Shown here one piece after another: positions 25,050-36,438 of a stretch of DNA of 64,000 bases (positions are counted from its first letter, which is position 1; each line of letters starts with the position of its first letter). The stretch comes from Vanrija pseudolonga (lineage: Eukaryota; Basidiomycota; Tremellomycetes; Trichosporonales; Trichosporonaceae): NCBI RefSeq assembly GCF_020906515.1, contig NC_085851.1:1-64000 (forward strand), given 5' to 3'. Made by a program: the position numbers and the translations under genes. The notes beneath the pieces are model-generated. The model was not told where the DNA came from and ran no database searches. It worked only from the letters and a program-made list of their open reading frames with translations.

Positions 25050-25511
25050 GCTGGGGGTGAAGAGGGCAGTCGAGGGGCTGGCGGGCAGTTGTAATCGGAG
25101 GGTTAAGCACGAAACGAAAGGTTGGGTGTAGTGCAATGCAGGTCTTGAATTGAGAACCACGCAGAGGGTGTGGGAGACGTGTTGAGGTTGAGCGGAGGTT
25201 GGTTGAGTGAGGGAGCCACCCACATCCGTCGACGACACCTGGACGCGTTGGCGCGTTCCACCAGCGAACAACAATCGAGACGCACCCCCCACTACTCCCT
25301 GCTGCACAGATCCGGTCCCCATGCATCCCTTACCTCGTCAAACTCAGTCCCTTGGAGGAGCAGGTTAACGGGCTATCAACTACAAGCCAGGCAGTGAGGA
25401 GCTCGTTGGAAGCCAGGCAGAGACGAGCTCGTTGGCATCTCATCACAGTTTGGTTGCTCAAGTTGTTTTACATGTATATCATCACAACCTGACTACAACC
25501 ATAGAATCGGC
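25050..25511. other. Convergent 3' intergenic region
   Basis: 462 bp between the stops of the permease and the Zn2Cys6 regulator. Contains two near copies of GAGCTCGTTGG (25400-25435). No gene seen. Confidence 0.5.
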
Positions 25512-28141
25512 TTACAAATGCACATCACCATCAAACCCATAGCCTGCAGCCAACTCTGACCCACCGGCAGGTCCATCCTTGCCCCAGAGAATCGCGATCG
25601 GGTCGAATCCAAGGCTCGCAAACAGGTCCGTCTGCTCCAGATCGGGTGCCAATGCCCCGTCAGCACCGGCGGTCGCCTCGAACGCGATCTGCAGCGGGTC
25701 CATGAGAGCAGTAGAGTCGGCATCGGCATTTCGCGCTTCGACTGCTGCTCCGGGGCTCGGAAGTGACGGGAAAATACGGCTCAGGAGGGTGGCCAGCTCC
25801 CAAGCCACGTGCTCCTCGTCGATGCTGGCCTCGCGGAACCCGCGGATCATCTCGTACTGCATGTCAACGATGTCTTGTGCTGGAGGCAAGATGACACCGA
25901 ATGAGATCGCCTAAGGTCAGTGCTGCTCACGCTCCGCGCCTACCTTCATGAGGAACACGCTGGCGTACATCTGGAGATCAGTGCTGACCAGTGGTTCGAC
26001 TCACGATGCGCAGGAAGATTCGGCCAGGGCAGTACCGCAGAGTCTTGCGCTTGTGAAGAGCGATACCGTATCGTAGGAGGTGTGTGGCCGCGTCGACGGC
26101 TTCGAGCAAGAATGGGCCTTCGGCGTACTGCAGAACCGCACCGTGCATGACCCGCTCTCCTGCCTTGTCCTGCAGTGTGAGCGTTGGGCGAGGCGGCGAC
26201 TTACGAGGTGCAGCCGTCGAATGCGGGCCTGTGTGGCTCGGAGTGAAATGGCGTTGGCGTACAGCCTGGTGTCAGAACCTTGCGCCGCACCTGACCCACC
26301 TGACATAGTCGTGCTCGATACGCCACAGGATTTCCCGAAGCTCGTCTGGCGTGAGGTACTCGCCTGTAGACTGAGGTGGCCAACTCGGCGGCAGGTCGCC
26401 GGCGATCCAGACCCATAGCGAGTCGAGCTCGGGCTTCATGCGGTGGAGGATGGGTTCATACCGCCCTGTCCGCATGTGCTCTTCTGTGACACTGGGCTTG
26501 GAATAGAGGAGCTCCTGGAGAATGCCGATCATCTGGAGTGAGCAATGGAGCATGGAGCGCTCACTCACGTGGGTGTGCTCGCCAACAGCGCGACTGTGTC
26601 GCCATGATAGCTGCACTCGTCGCGGCATGGCTGTGTCTCCTCGCAGCTGGCTTAGTGTGCCCACCGTCTCCCACCAGCATGAAGACATTTCTGGTTGGTT
26701 AGGAGCACCCTGGGACAGACAACATACTGGCTGGGAATGTTAGCAATGTAGGTCATAGCCTGCTCACCTTGCACTAGCGATGCGCGGCCCAGGCGAACAG
26801 ATACGCTGCAGTTAGCACGCCTCTGGCTGGTCTACTCACTGTCGATCAGCGGAGAGGCAGTCTAATGTCAGTGGGGCCCAGCAACCCTCACTTACAGAAC
26901 CATGCGTTAACCCGCCTCGCGGCCTTCCACGACTCGGCACCGGGGACGATGATATAGGTCGACTCGTCTGGAAGAGACAGTTCCTGCGCTATCCTTACGG
27001 CCTGGATATCAGCGGCCACTCCAACTCGCACTCACCAGACCGATAAGAGTCCACGACAGATTGTCCTGCGACTTGCACGCTGTGTTCGTCTCTTGACGCT
27101 TGCCTCCCTGCGCGGTCGCTGCCGGATCCTCGATGAGCATTGGCCGAGGAGGGTACTCGCTGAGCACGAGGAGTGCTTCAACAGTGCCTATGGTGCGCAT
27201 TGTCGCGCTGCCGAGTCAGTAATGCAGCATACTGTAGCACTTACGCTCCCATAGTGATGTATCCGATCCGCTGCATCAACCATGACACAAGTTTGCTCTG
27301 CACGAGGCGAGAGCGGCTCGGCTCGTAGGGATCATACGACTGCCCGAGGTTGACGTAGCGAACAGCGACACAGGCGATCGCTGCGAGGAGAATTGGCTCA
27401 CGCTGCAGCTCACCAAAGTTCTGAGGCTGGAGGAGCTCGTTCGGTACAATCGGGTAGCACGGGTTGATCTTCGTGGAGAAGCTACGGTCAGCGGAGGCTC
27501 AGGCAACGCACTCACCAGTTGAGCAGCGTCTCCGCCTCGTCCGACGTCAACAGGCCGTCGCGCACTGGCATCCACCGGTTCCACATGCCGCGGTCATGGC
27601 CGCGCTCTGGTGAAACATCCGACTCGGATGTAACTTCGGGTCCCGATCCTTCGTTATCAGCGACTGAGCAGAGTAGTCGGAGCGCGTCGGCCGGAGTCTC
27701 TAGGCTGCTGTTCTCGACCAGCTCAATGTTGGACGACCCCTCGGTCTGATTCGAAGGGCTAGTGTCGAGCCCATACTCGGGGTGAAGAAGGACTGCCGGC
27801 GTAGGTCTGGTATCAGCGCCATCTATTAGTCTCGCTCCGTACCTGCTGTACGGCTGCGGCGGGACAAATTGTGCCAATGGGGGAGACGGGGGCGATGGCG
27901 GCGACGACTCACGTTGAGGTCGTACACTCCCCTGCTTGCGGCGGCTCTGGTACGGGTCGTCGCCGAACACACAGTCGCGACCGGTGCGACGACAGCGTTT
28001 GCACGGTGGCGGGCCTGGTGCGTCCACACTGCCGAGGTCGCACCGAAGCTTGGATTTTCGACAGGCCGTGCACGCACGATAGAGGCGGTGGTGCGGGGCC
28101 GCCGCTCGCGGGGTAGGTACACGCTTTGCCGGGGTGGCCAT
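25512..28141 (-). CDS. Zn2Cys6 transcription factor
   Basis: A fungal binuclear-zinc regulator. The start at 28141 gives MATPAKRVPTPRAAAP. The zinc cluster runs from ACTACRKSKLRCD, with a spacer loop, to CKRCRRTGRDCVFG, the usual six-Cys pattern. A Pro/Ser-rich linker follows. The middle-homology region reads FSTKINPCYPIVPNELLQ, ACVAVRYVNLGQSYDPYE, LVSWLMQRIGYITMG and ESWKAARRVNAWF across many short exons, and the protein ends GFDGDVHL. Exon borders between about 26500 and 26760 could not be settled by eye, so an error or lesion there is possible. It sits between the amino-acid permease and the glutamine-synthetase-like gene, which it may control. Confidence 0.82.
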
Positions 28142-28950
28142 GGTGGTTGCGGAGGATGTACAGTCGGGTAGTTGCGGCGAGTGCAAGAGTAGTTGTAGTC
28201 GCTTCGTATCGGAGCATGCTGTACAGCTTGGGGAGCAGGTTCGGAGGGGTCGGTCGCATTGGCCGAGCTGGCCGAGGCTTGGCGGCGCCGAAGGGATCCG
28301 AAGTGGGCCGGCGTTTGCTCGGCTATGCCAGGAAAAGACGGCCCGATAGGCAATTGACATGCGGGGTTTTGCTGTGCGCGTATCGTCAAGCTATCTATGC
28401 GTGAATGCGTGAGTTATGGAGGTGGGGACTTTGGAAGAAGATACTGCTTGCCGCATTCCGGGGATACTCTCGCGCAGGCATTGCAATCGTGAGTCGTCGT
28501 GGCCATGGCGAATGCCGGCAAGCCGAAGCGCGCACCCAGTTCACTATTGTGCTGGTGCGAGTGAACCTTGCGCCAGAAGGAGAGGTGCCTTGGTGCACTG
28601 TACGGTTGACATCCATACGAGATCATGGCCATTGCCCCGGCGGGCGTTGCACTCGATATCCTCTCTCTACACTGGTCCCAGTGTGGACGGGCAGACAAGC
28701 TCGTGCGTCAAGTCATGGAGGTGAGCCTGGAGTAATTGGTGCCGGCCACAGTCAGTCTCGTACCAGCAAGACTCTAGGGCACAATTGCATGTGGTGAATG
28801 GACACTGCGCACGCAGCATTGGCTATTGTACATGCCGCATAGGTGCCCAGGTCATAAGGGGTCTACGGAACAGCTGCTCAGACGGCGTCTCCTATGACGC
28901 CTCTGGCAGACGGAAGTTGAGGTGTGGTCGCGTCGGCCTCGTCCAGGCCT
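28142..28950. other. 0.8-kb intergenic region
   Basis: Lies between the start of the Zn2Cys6 regulator and the 3' end of the glutamine-synthetase-like gene. In-frame extension of the regulator upstream to 28360 is possible but begins with no family feature. Nothing else recognised. Confidence 0.45.
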
Positions 28951-30384
28951 CTAATAAACATTGGTGTAGAACTTGCACTGCTCCTCGTCGGAGAGCGCGC
29001 CAATCTTCTCAATCTCGTACCGCTTGACCTTGATGTAGGATTCGAGGAACTTGGGGTGGAACCAGCCGGACACCACCTTGTCGGCCTCGAGCTTGTCGAG
29101 GGCATCGGCGAGCGAGGTAGGAAGCTGAGTGCCGGCAGCCTCCTCCTCGCTCAGAGTCTCCTGCTCCGAGTTGATCACCTCTGGCGCCGGCAGGTTGTCG
29201 CGGATGCCCTCGATACCGGCGCGGAAGAGGACACCAAGGAGAAGCCAGGGGTTCGCTCCGGCGTCTCCGCCACGGAACTCGAGATGCACCTGCTTTGAAG
29301 GGTCGCGACCGCCGAGCTCATTGGTAGGAGGGATGCGGAGAAGAGCCTCGCGGTTCTGGGCGCCGAGGAATGCCCGTGCAGAGCTCCAGTGCTTGGGCTT
29401 GAGGCGGAAATAACTTGAGACGAGCGGGGTGAAGAATGCGGCGAGGGCGGGTGCGTGCCGGATGATACCGGCGGCGAAGCTCCCGCCGAGAGCCGAGAGA
29501 CGGCCCGGACGCGACGCGTCATAGAGGACATTGTTGCCCTGGAGATCGCTGAAGCCAAAGTGGACATGGGCGCCGCTGCCAGTCTCTTCTGGCGCGAGGA
29601 TGGGCGCAAAGGTGATCTTGCGGCCATGGGCCTCGTACACGTCGCGAACAATATCACGGACCAACAGGGCACGGTCACCTGCGGCAACGGGGTCGACTGG
29701 CGCAACAGTGATCTCGTACTGCGACGGCCCGTACTCCGGCAGCCAGTTCTCCGGGCGGAAGCCAGCGTCGGAGAGGAGCTTGACGAGCTCGGTGCCGATG
29801 GGCTCGGCGTTGCGGAACGCCTCGAGAGTCTGCGGGAAGGCGGGCTTGGGGATGCCGAGCTCGATAAACTCGTGCTCGAACGCCGCGATGGCCTTGATGC
29901 CGAACTCGTCGTGGAGTGTCTTCACAGCGTCGGCAAGAAATGTGCGCGTGCAGCTCTCCCACGGTGTGCCGTCAGTGTTGACCACGTTTCCAAACACAAT
30001 GTCCAGCCCGGGGCGACTACCGATCGGGTTGAAGCGGTAGCGCGCCGACAAGTCGGGCTGGACGCGCAGGTCACCGATGGCGCCGTATGGGATGGTGTCG
30101 AGACAGTGTCCATCGGCGGCAATACCAAGGATGGCAGGGATCCAGCCAATGGTCGTGTCGTCGTTGAAGTCGCCAGCGCGCACGGAGCGGCCCTTGGTCC
30201 GAGCGGAGAAGTCGGAGAGGGCGATGAAGACCAGGTGGTCGGGGTCGTCTTCGGCGGCAGGCGTCTCGGGGCGCTTCTCAGCGGCGACCGTCAGAGGCTT
30301 GGTCGCGGGAGACGTCTCGCCGGGCGTGGACGGCGGCGAGTGTGGGTGAAGGAACCTTTGAACCGAGTCGAGGACGTGGCCCAT
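28951..30384 (-). CDS. Glutamine-synthetase-family ligase, intronless
   Basis: A 477-residue single-exon protein of the glutamine synthetase superfamily, which joins ammonia or an amine to glutamate using ATP. Signatures are IAAFEHEFIELG (metal-binding Glu), WLPEYGPSQYEITVAPVDP, the GSGAHVHFGFSD segment matching the catalytic HVHxS region, KHWSSARAFLGAQNREALLR and VHLEFRGGDAGANPW (substrate/metal site). It resembles the FluG C-terminal and gamma-glutamyl-amine ligase branch more than classical fungal GlnA, which is shorter. The N-terminal 40 residues are Pro/Ser-rich. The lack of introns, in a genome where most genes have several, could reflect retroposition or bacterial origin. Substrate unknown. 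Confidence 0.85.
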   Translation of the reverse strand: MGHVLDSVQRFLHPHSPPSTPGETSPATKPLTVAAEKRPETPAAEDDPDHLVFIALSDFSARTKGRSVRAGDFNDDTTIGWIPAILGIAADGHCLDTIPYGAIGDLRVQPDLSARYRFNPIGSRPGLDIVFGNVVNTDGTPWESCTRTFLADAVKTLHDEFGIKAIAAFEHEFIELGIPKPAFPQTLEAFRNAEPIGTELVKLLSDAGFRPENWLPEYGPSQYEITVAPVDPVAAGDRALLVRDIVRDVYEAHGRKITFAPILAPEETGSGAHVHFGFSDLQGNNVLYDASRPGRLSALGGSFAAGIIRHAPALAAFFTPLVSSYFRLKPKHWSSARAFLGAQNREALLRIPPTNELGGRDPSKQVHLEFRGGDAGANPWLLLGVLFRAGIEGIRDNLPAPEVINSEQETLSEEEAAGTQLPTSLADALDKLEADKVVSGWFHPKFLESYIKVKRYEIEKIGALSDEEQCKFYTNVY

Positions 30385-31851
30385 GGCGATGGTGTGTGGT
30401 GTGATAAGACCAAGGCCTCATCTCTGGTCGACGCATATGTACTGCGTACTGTGGAGGCCTGTGAAGTGTTTTCTGCCCAACACGAGCTCGACGCTGTGAG
30501 CACGACCAGAGGCGCGACATGACGAAGAGTCAAGGAGTGGCCCTCGATATCGTGTGTCTAACGTCATGTTCGCGTCGCTCGCCTCTGATTGCCAGGGCAA
30601 ACTCGGATATCTCACCACATTTTCCCGTACAGTGAAGATGATGACATCCGCACTGCGCAGCACGCAATCTGCACCTGCTGGCGCTGCAATGGCTTGGAAC
30701 ATGGCGCGCGCCCCGGACAGCGCCGCAGGAGATCACATGCAGGACGTGCGCGACGCCTCGTCCAGTGCGTTCGTGTCCGCAGCCGACGACCGTCTCGCCG
30801 AGTTGCTGGAGCCATGGCTTGGTCAACAGTTGTCCCTGGGTCTCCAGCCGCCGGTCCAGCAGGGCCGCACTGACAGCGCGCGACTGACACTGCTTGCGAG
30901 TTTGCGCCTCTTCCAAAGCTGCCCAGCACTTGTCGTCGGCGTCTCCCTGGGCCCTATGGCTCGGCGAGACCAATGTAGCCGATGAGCACAGGCACAAGCG
31001 TCGCGATAGTCGGCTCGCACCATGCTTCCGACCGCACCGGGAAGGACGGCGCCGGATGTTGTTTTCAAGACCAAACATGCGAGACAAAGTTGTCGTGCAC
31101 ATATGCTCAGCATGCTCAGCGTCCTGACATTGTGGTACCCACTTGTTCATGATAAACCATTGGCCGTGGTGGGAGGGGCTGCAAGTGGAGACGAGGTGGC
31201 TCGGTAAGGGCGAAGGGCACCGTGTCACGTTGTCGACCTCGTTGTTCGTCAAGGCTTCATTGCTGGCGCAAGACAATGATTTGGTGAAGGCCGTATGCGC
31301 ATGTGTCGTTAGAGTGAGTGGTTCTGGGCGGACTGCAATGGCCGTTTTGGCTACGGGTCTTCAGTCAGACCGACCAACTCCAGAGCATCTGTGAGCGACA
31401 AGGAGGTTGCCGACACAAGGCTTGCGACCGAGCATTCTTGAAGTCCAGACCCGCGTAGACATGTTTGTGGATCGCCAACAGTGGCCATAAAACAACTCCT
31501 TTGGACCAACATCGTCGACTCGCAACCCGAAGTTGTGGTGCTGTACCTTCTGAGCAGTGGAGGGGTACGGAACGACGTACGATACTCCAACTTGTCAGCG
31601 GGGCAGCATCGCAACAGCCGCAACGGCGGGGGTCTCGATGTCGTCGACGTGGTCGAGGTGGTAATTGCCGCCGCCTGCAACGTGGATGGATTGGGATACA
31701 AGGATCGTCGAGAAGAAGCAGGGAGCGTCACGCCCCGTTCAGAGGGAGCGGCAAGGTCGAGGTCGGCAGCAAGGAGGCGGCCAACCCACAATGCCAGGTT
31801 GCACTCGACGACAAGCATCTTCTCATCTTCCAGTCTCCCTATCCACCCATC
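30385..31851. other. 1.5-kb region with overlapping frames, no gene supported
   Basis: A 248-codon minus frame (30530-31276) and a 143-codon plus frame (30554-30985) overlap. Neither shows a family motif or introns. The minus frame is unusually rich in Cys, His and Arg, which argues against a real protein. Probably promoter and spacer DNA or a decayed gene. Confidence 0.4.
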
Positions 31852-33509
31852 ATGTCATCACCCACCTCCCCCACCATGGACGCCGCTGTAAAGCACGCGC
31901 ATCTCCTCTTCAAAGACCAGCACCTCATATACAGCACGAAGACGGCAGCCAAGGCCGAGTTTGAAGCAAAGACCGGCTTGAACTTCCACAATCTCGCCGA
32001 TACCAACCTCGAGAACATGCCTCTCGTCATGACGCAGTTCAAGGACGTCGTCGTCGTGTTCCCCACGCGGGATCCCAAAGGCGGCATGCAAGCAACGCCG
32101 CACTGGCGTCTTGTACTCGTGAGAGTGCTGGGTTTGCCCAACAAAGGGCAGAGCGCTGGCTTGACTGACACGCGAAGCAAGCGCCGCGCCACATGCGGCC
32201 ACTTTGGTGATCAGGATGCCGTCTTCTCGAGCACTCAACTCGTGAACGGCGTCACTGAAGTCACACGTTGTATTCGGGCCGACGTCTATGGGCTCGATTT
32301 TTGCGAGTTGGAGGGCCTGGAGCTAGAACCAAGTCGTACGTGTGTAACATGCTTCGGCATGTGTGGCTGACGGCTACAGACAAGAGGAAGCGGGATCTCG
32401 ACTCAGAGAGAGGCAGTGAGGCGGCGGACGCGTCGGACGGGGACGACGACACTGATGATGGAATGTCGAGTACCAATGACAACACCGGCAGAAGGATCGG
32501 CGGGGTCATATTCCAGCGCGCAGGCCCAGCCCCGACCGCCACAATGCGGGCCAGCAGCCGGCGTCGCCTGGCCACCCACGACAGTTCGGCATCTTCCTCC
32601 CGCGGTGCTCGGGACATCAAGCCCCGTTGTAGGGGCAGTTCTGCCACCGATCCCATCCCGGTGCCGTCGTCCCCATCTGCTTCGTCGAGCGACGTTGAGT
32701 TTGTGGATGATGACATGGCGGGAAGCCAGTATATCCAAGAAGAAGGGGAGGTGAGTACAGCACTCAGGCTTCACTGACGATGTCTAGGAAGAAGTTGACG
32801 ACGACTCGGGTGGAGTGGTGGGGGAGGGACGTGATCGTCGGGTTCGACTGGCCCATCGCGAGGAGACACGACCTGAGGCTCGCAACACCTTCGAGTTCTA
32901 CCGCCACCTCGACCCGGTTCACAAGAGTGCACGGCACAAGCGCGACTGTGAATAGAAGTACGGGTACAGCATCGCTGAGGTCGAGGATGCTGTCACTAGC
33001 GCCTTCCCACACGTTGCCCTGCGATACAAGGACGTAGCGCGCGTCATCTGCAAGAACCTGCCGGCCAAGCAGCGCGGCAGCCATGCCCGATGGGTGAATG
33101 CCTTCTTGTACGAGTACGTATCTGTATTGTCCGGCGGATGATTCTGATCAAACAGGGTTAAAGGGGGGCACTGCGCGCAGGCCCATACGCGGGGATGGCC
33201 CACGGTGGCCATCTCCTTCCACCGCATCACCGAGGAGATCGACGGCGAGGACGTCGAGGTCTGCGTGCTGGGGAATTGCATGTTCCATGAAGAGAAGTCC
33301 AAGGGCGGATGCAGCCTCAGCGGACTGAAGCTTCGGCTGGCCCATGACCGTTAGCAGAGAGTCAACGAGGTGAGCTGACAATGACAGGTGTCGACGAGGA
33401 GACCCTCAAGACGATCAAGGTCATAGAGTGGACGGAGGCGCCGGCGCCAAAGAAGGCCAAGATCACTGGATCTCGTGGCCGTCGCCGCAACCCTCCTCCA
33501 CTTGACTGA
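31852..33509 (+). pseudogene. Unrecognised nuclear-type protein gene with in-frame TAG
   Basis: A multi-exon gene of unknown family. The start gives MSSPTSPTMDAAVKHAHLLF. Exon 1 is 31852-32118 and exon 2 is 32182-32335. The third exon opens with a basic KRKR motif and a very acidic Ser/Asp run (possible nuclear localisation). Later exons give NTFEFYRHLDPVHKSARHKR, IAEVEDAVTSAFPHVALRYK, TVAISFHRITEEIDGEDVEV and a basic C-terminus ending RRRNPPPLD before TGA at 33509. A TAG at 32953-32955 interrupts the fifth block (DCE-stop-KYGYS). No plausible intron removes it without shifting frame, yet good coding sequence and spliced exons follow. Either the gene is recently inactivated or the protein ends early at 32955. 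Confidence 0.55.
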
Positions 33510-34098
33510 GCGAGCACCCGCGCAGCGCGATCGCCCACTCGCTGTGTATGTCACCCACCCGGCCGCCTACAGTTTCTCTGTGAACCCTTGCACCGAGGAA
33601 TCAACGCTACCTGCCTGTTCGAACCTCCAGACCAACGTCTACCGTTTGAATGAATCCACTCAGTGCCCATAGACGGACAATTACGTGCGATGATTGAACT
33701 TGCTCTGAGATGACCTTGTCCACTGTCCACCTTGCGAGCGATGGAGATACGGAGATGGCTCTCGACCTCCCTCGATCACCTCAGCCTCTCTTTGCCGAAC
33801 CTCAGTCGTTGTGCACGCAGGCCTTCATTGTTTGTGCATCCGTGCGACTGGAAACCGGAGGCGTGCCTCTGACTTGTTCCAACGGACGCGAGCGAGGGGC
33901 CTGCGTTTCAATTCTCGTCTCGACGGTTGGCCGACGTGCCTCGATGACAGCATGGCACGGTGGTGCGGCACGGAACGAACTTACTCGCCTCCCAACTCTA
34001 ACCCAGTGACTGAGAAAACATGCATGTACGGCAATTAAACAAAGCGTGCTCAGCACGGTCTAGTCTCTAGGACTGCGAAGCGAACACGGGAAGAGAAA
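33510..34098. other. Convergent intergenic region
   Basis: About 590 bp between the 3' ends of the TAG-interrupted gene and the DUF1996 gene. No gene recognised on either strand. Confidence 0.5.
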
Positions 34099-36438
34099 TT
34101 AAAGGCGCGAGCGGCGGTTGGGGCGCGCCTTGGGGCGACAGCGGCCGGGCTTGGCGCTGGGCTTAGCCGCGGCGTTGATGGTCGCAGAGGCGCTGGTAGT
34201 AGGGGGAACAACGGGGACCGTGCCGTTCGAGACGGTCGGGATGGCCGAGACCGACACAGAGGCGGGGAGAGCGCTGCCGCTCGGCTCGACCGACTCGCTG
34301 GTCGCGTTGTGGCCGGCGAGGAGGAAGGCACTGCCGGGCGACGCCGTGGGGCTGGCAGCGGGCTTGGTGATCGAGGAGGTGCTCGAGGCCGATTCGGACG
34401 CAGTGCTGGAGGCGCTGAGAGACGTCGAGTTGGACCACGGCGTGCCAGAGAAGACTGGTGCCGACGTCGTGGTGTTGACCGCGGCAGCTGCCGCAGCACC
34501 CGTGGCGACGGCGGTGCCAGTCGTGGCCGCGGTGCTCGTGGTACCCTGGGCGTCGATCTTGGCAAGGTTAACCTTGGCGCCGGCGATGGGCGATGCCGTG
34601 GGTGATGGCGTCGCTGCGGGGGTCGGGGCCGGGGCATTTGGGTCCGCCTTGAGCAGTGCCGGGTTGACGGGAGGGTTCTGTGGGCCCTTGGGCTGCGGGG
34701 CAGTTGAGCACGTCGCACCGTTCCAGTACTTGATCTCGTTGCACTTGGTCTGGTAAGGGTAGCTGGTACCGACCACACCCTTGGGGTCGCCTGCAGCGGT
34801 CGGGGTACCCTGCGTGCCCTTGAAGGCGAACAGCGCGGCGTTGGCGTTGAGCGGGAGGGACTGGGTGTTGGGCGAGTCTGCGGGGGTCAGTTGACATCCT
34901 CAAAGCCAGGTGGGCTACTCACTAGCCTTGGCGTTGACGTCGTCCTGGGTGCCGTGCTCGATCTGCGTTGTGACGCCAAAGTAGGTAAAGTTGGTGCTGC
35001 GCGGCTTGAGGGTCAGGGCCCACTTCTTCGAGGGCACAAGGCCGCACGACGCGACCACACAGTTGGGGTCGGACAGGTTGTACGTGTTCGTGTCAAAGCC
35101 GGGGATAACGTATGGGATCCTGGCGGCACCAAGCTGGAGGTTTGGAGCCACGAAGCCGGGGTTGGGGCCGCTGCAGTCGCCAGGCTTGTCGTCAGGGCCA
35201 TCCCAGCCCCAGTAGGGGTTGCAGCCCGGGATCTTGTCGATGGGGCGGAAGTAGCCGACGTCCTCGTCGACAATCTCGCCCTCGAGGAGACACATGTCCT
35301 TCTCCCACTGGTCGTAGTTTGCAAACGCGGGGCAGTTCTGGATCTCGTCGCCGACGCGGCACGAGCCGAGAGCCTGATTCAAGATGTCGACGTCCCAGCC
35401 AGACACAAAGTCACCGTGGTAGGTCAGACCGGTGGTGTCGCCGTTGGAGAGCACAAACTCGGACGTGCCAGTCTTGCCCCACTGGTCCTGCATGCTCTGG
35501 TCAATGTTGTAGAGCATCTCCGAGTGGATGATGGGGTACTTGATCGGGTGGGTGTCGGGGCAGACATCACCACGGGGGTCAATGTCGGTCGTGCCGTCGT
35601 TGTACACGCGGATGGGCCAGGTCATGTGGGAGAAGTGGTCCCACGAGTCGAGCGACTGGTTGGCCCAGCCGCACGAGGGGAAGGTCAGAGCCAGGTCGAT
35701 GACCTTGGGCGGGTCCCGGTGGGTGGTGGAGTTCGGGAGGAACTTCATGATGATGCCGGGGACGTTGGACGCCGAGTCAAAGTACGCGTCGAGCGAGTGA
35801 CCCTGCGCGCGAATGTCCCAAGGGCTGCGCGTCTTGGCGAGGCCGGCAATCATGCGGAGGCCCGGAGGGAACGCGTGCATCTTGGCCCCGTTGTTGGTGC
35901 CAAAGTAGTAGATGTGCGAGCTGTGGTCGACGGCCGAGAAGGTGCCGTTGGCGTTGTGGAAGTACATGAGCGGGAACCAGTAGTTGGACTTGTCGGCGTG
36001 GACCTTGACGTTGGTGCAGGCCGATTTCTGCTGCTCTCCGGGCTCGAGGAGGGTGCCTAAGAGGGAGTGTTAGCGAGCGCGAGGTGAAGGGCGGGGGACA
36101 TGTGTTGAGTGCCAGAGTGGGAGCCCAAACGCCCTCTGCCACATTCCACGCCATGCCAGCCCGCGCGCAGTGCAGTGCCACCACTCACTCCTAAAGTTGG
36201 ACGCTCCAAAGATGGAGTGAACGTGTCCTCCGACCTTGCCCGGGTCGACAATCGGGTCAAGACGCGTCACCGCGATGGGGTTCTGCGAGCCCATGATCCA
36301 GATGGGCCCACCGTCGCCGTCACGGCGGAAGAGACGAGCCGGGGGCGTGGCCGCGCGCCGGGTGGGCGGGTCCGCGACGGCCCACGACGCGAGGGTCGCG
36401 GGCGCGATGGAGAGGATGAGGAGCAGGACAGCGAGCAT
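34099..36438 (-). CDS. Secreted DUF1996-domain protein
   Basis: A secreted fungal protein of unknown enzymatic role. The start at 36438 opens with a signal peptide (MLAVLLLILSIAPATLASWA). The DUF1996 hallmarks follow: RLDPIVDPGKVGGHVHSIFG, NYWFPLMYFHNANG, FPPGLRMIAG, LTFPSCGW and HSEMLYNIDQSMQDQWG, with FVSGWDVDILNQAL after them. The C-terminal 220 residues form a Thr/Ser/Ala/Pro-rich, probably O-glycosylated stalk ending in a strongly basic KPGRCRPKARPNRRSRL tail, with no GPI signal. Two short introns were read. Such proteins are usually assigned to the cell wall or extracellular space. An ATG 48 bp upstream (36486) is in frame but would displace the signal peptide. Confidence 0.85.

Noticed and set aside
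30530-31276. 248-codon minus-strand frame
   Set aside because: Extremely rich in Cys, His and Arg, with an overlapping plus-strand frame and no motif. Coding status not supported.
20734-32955. Reassignment of UAG to an amino acid, since internal stops in two genes are both TAG
   Set aside because: Many intact genes here end with TAG (lectin, thioesterase, glycerate kinase, MFS transporter), so TAG is a normal stop. Two independent point mutations explain the data.
33350-33387. Second in-frame TAG (33352-33354) and an apparent 18-nt intron in the unknown gene
   Set aside because: A 38-nt intron with donor GTTAGC, branch CTGAC and acceptor GACAG removes the TAG and restores frame (AHD-R-VDEETLK), so it is not a lesion.
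34891-36060. 389-codon plus-strand open frame
   Set aside because: Antisense to the DUF1996 domain, which has clear conserved blocks on the minus strand.
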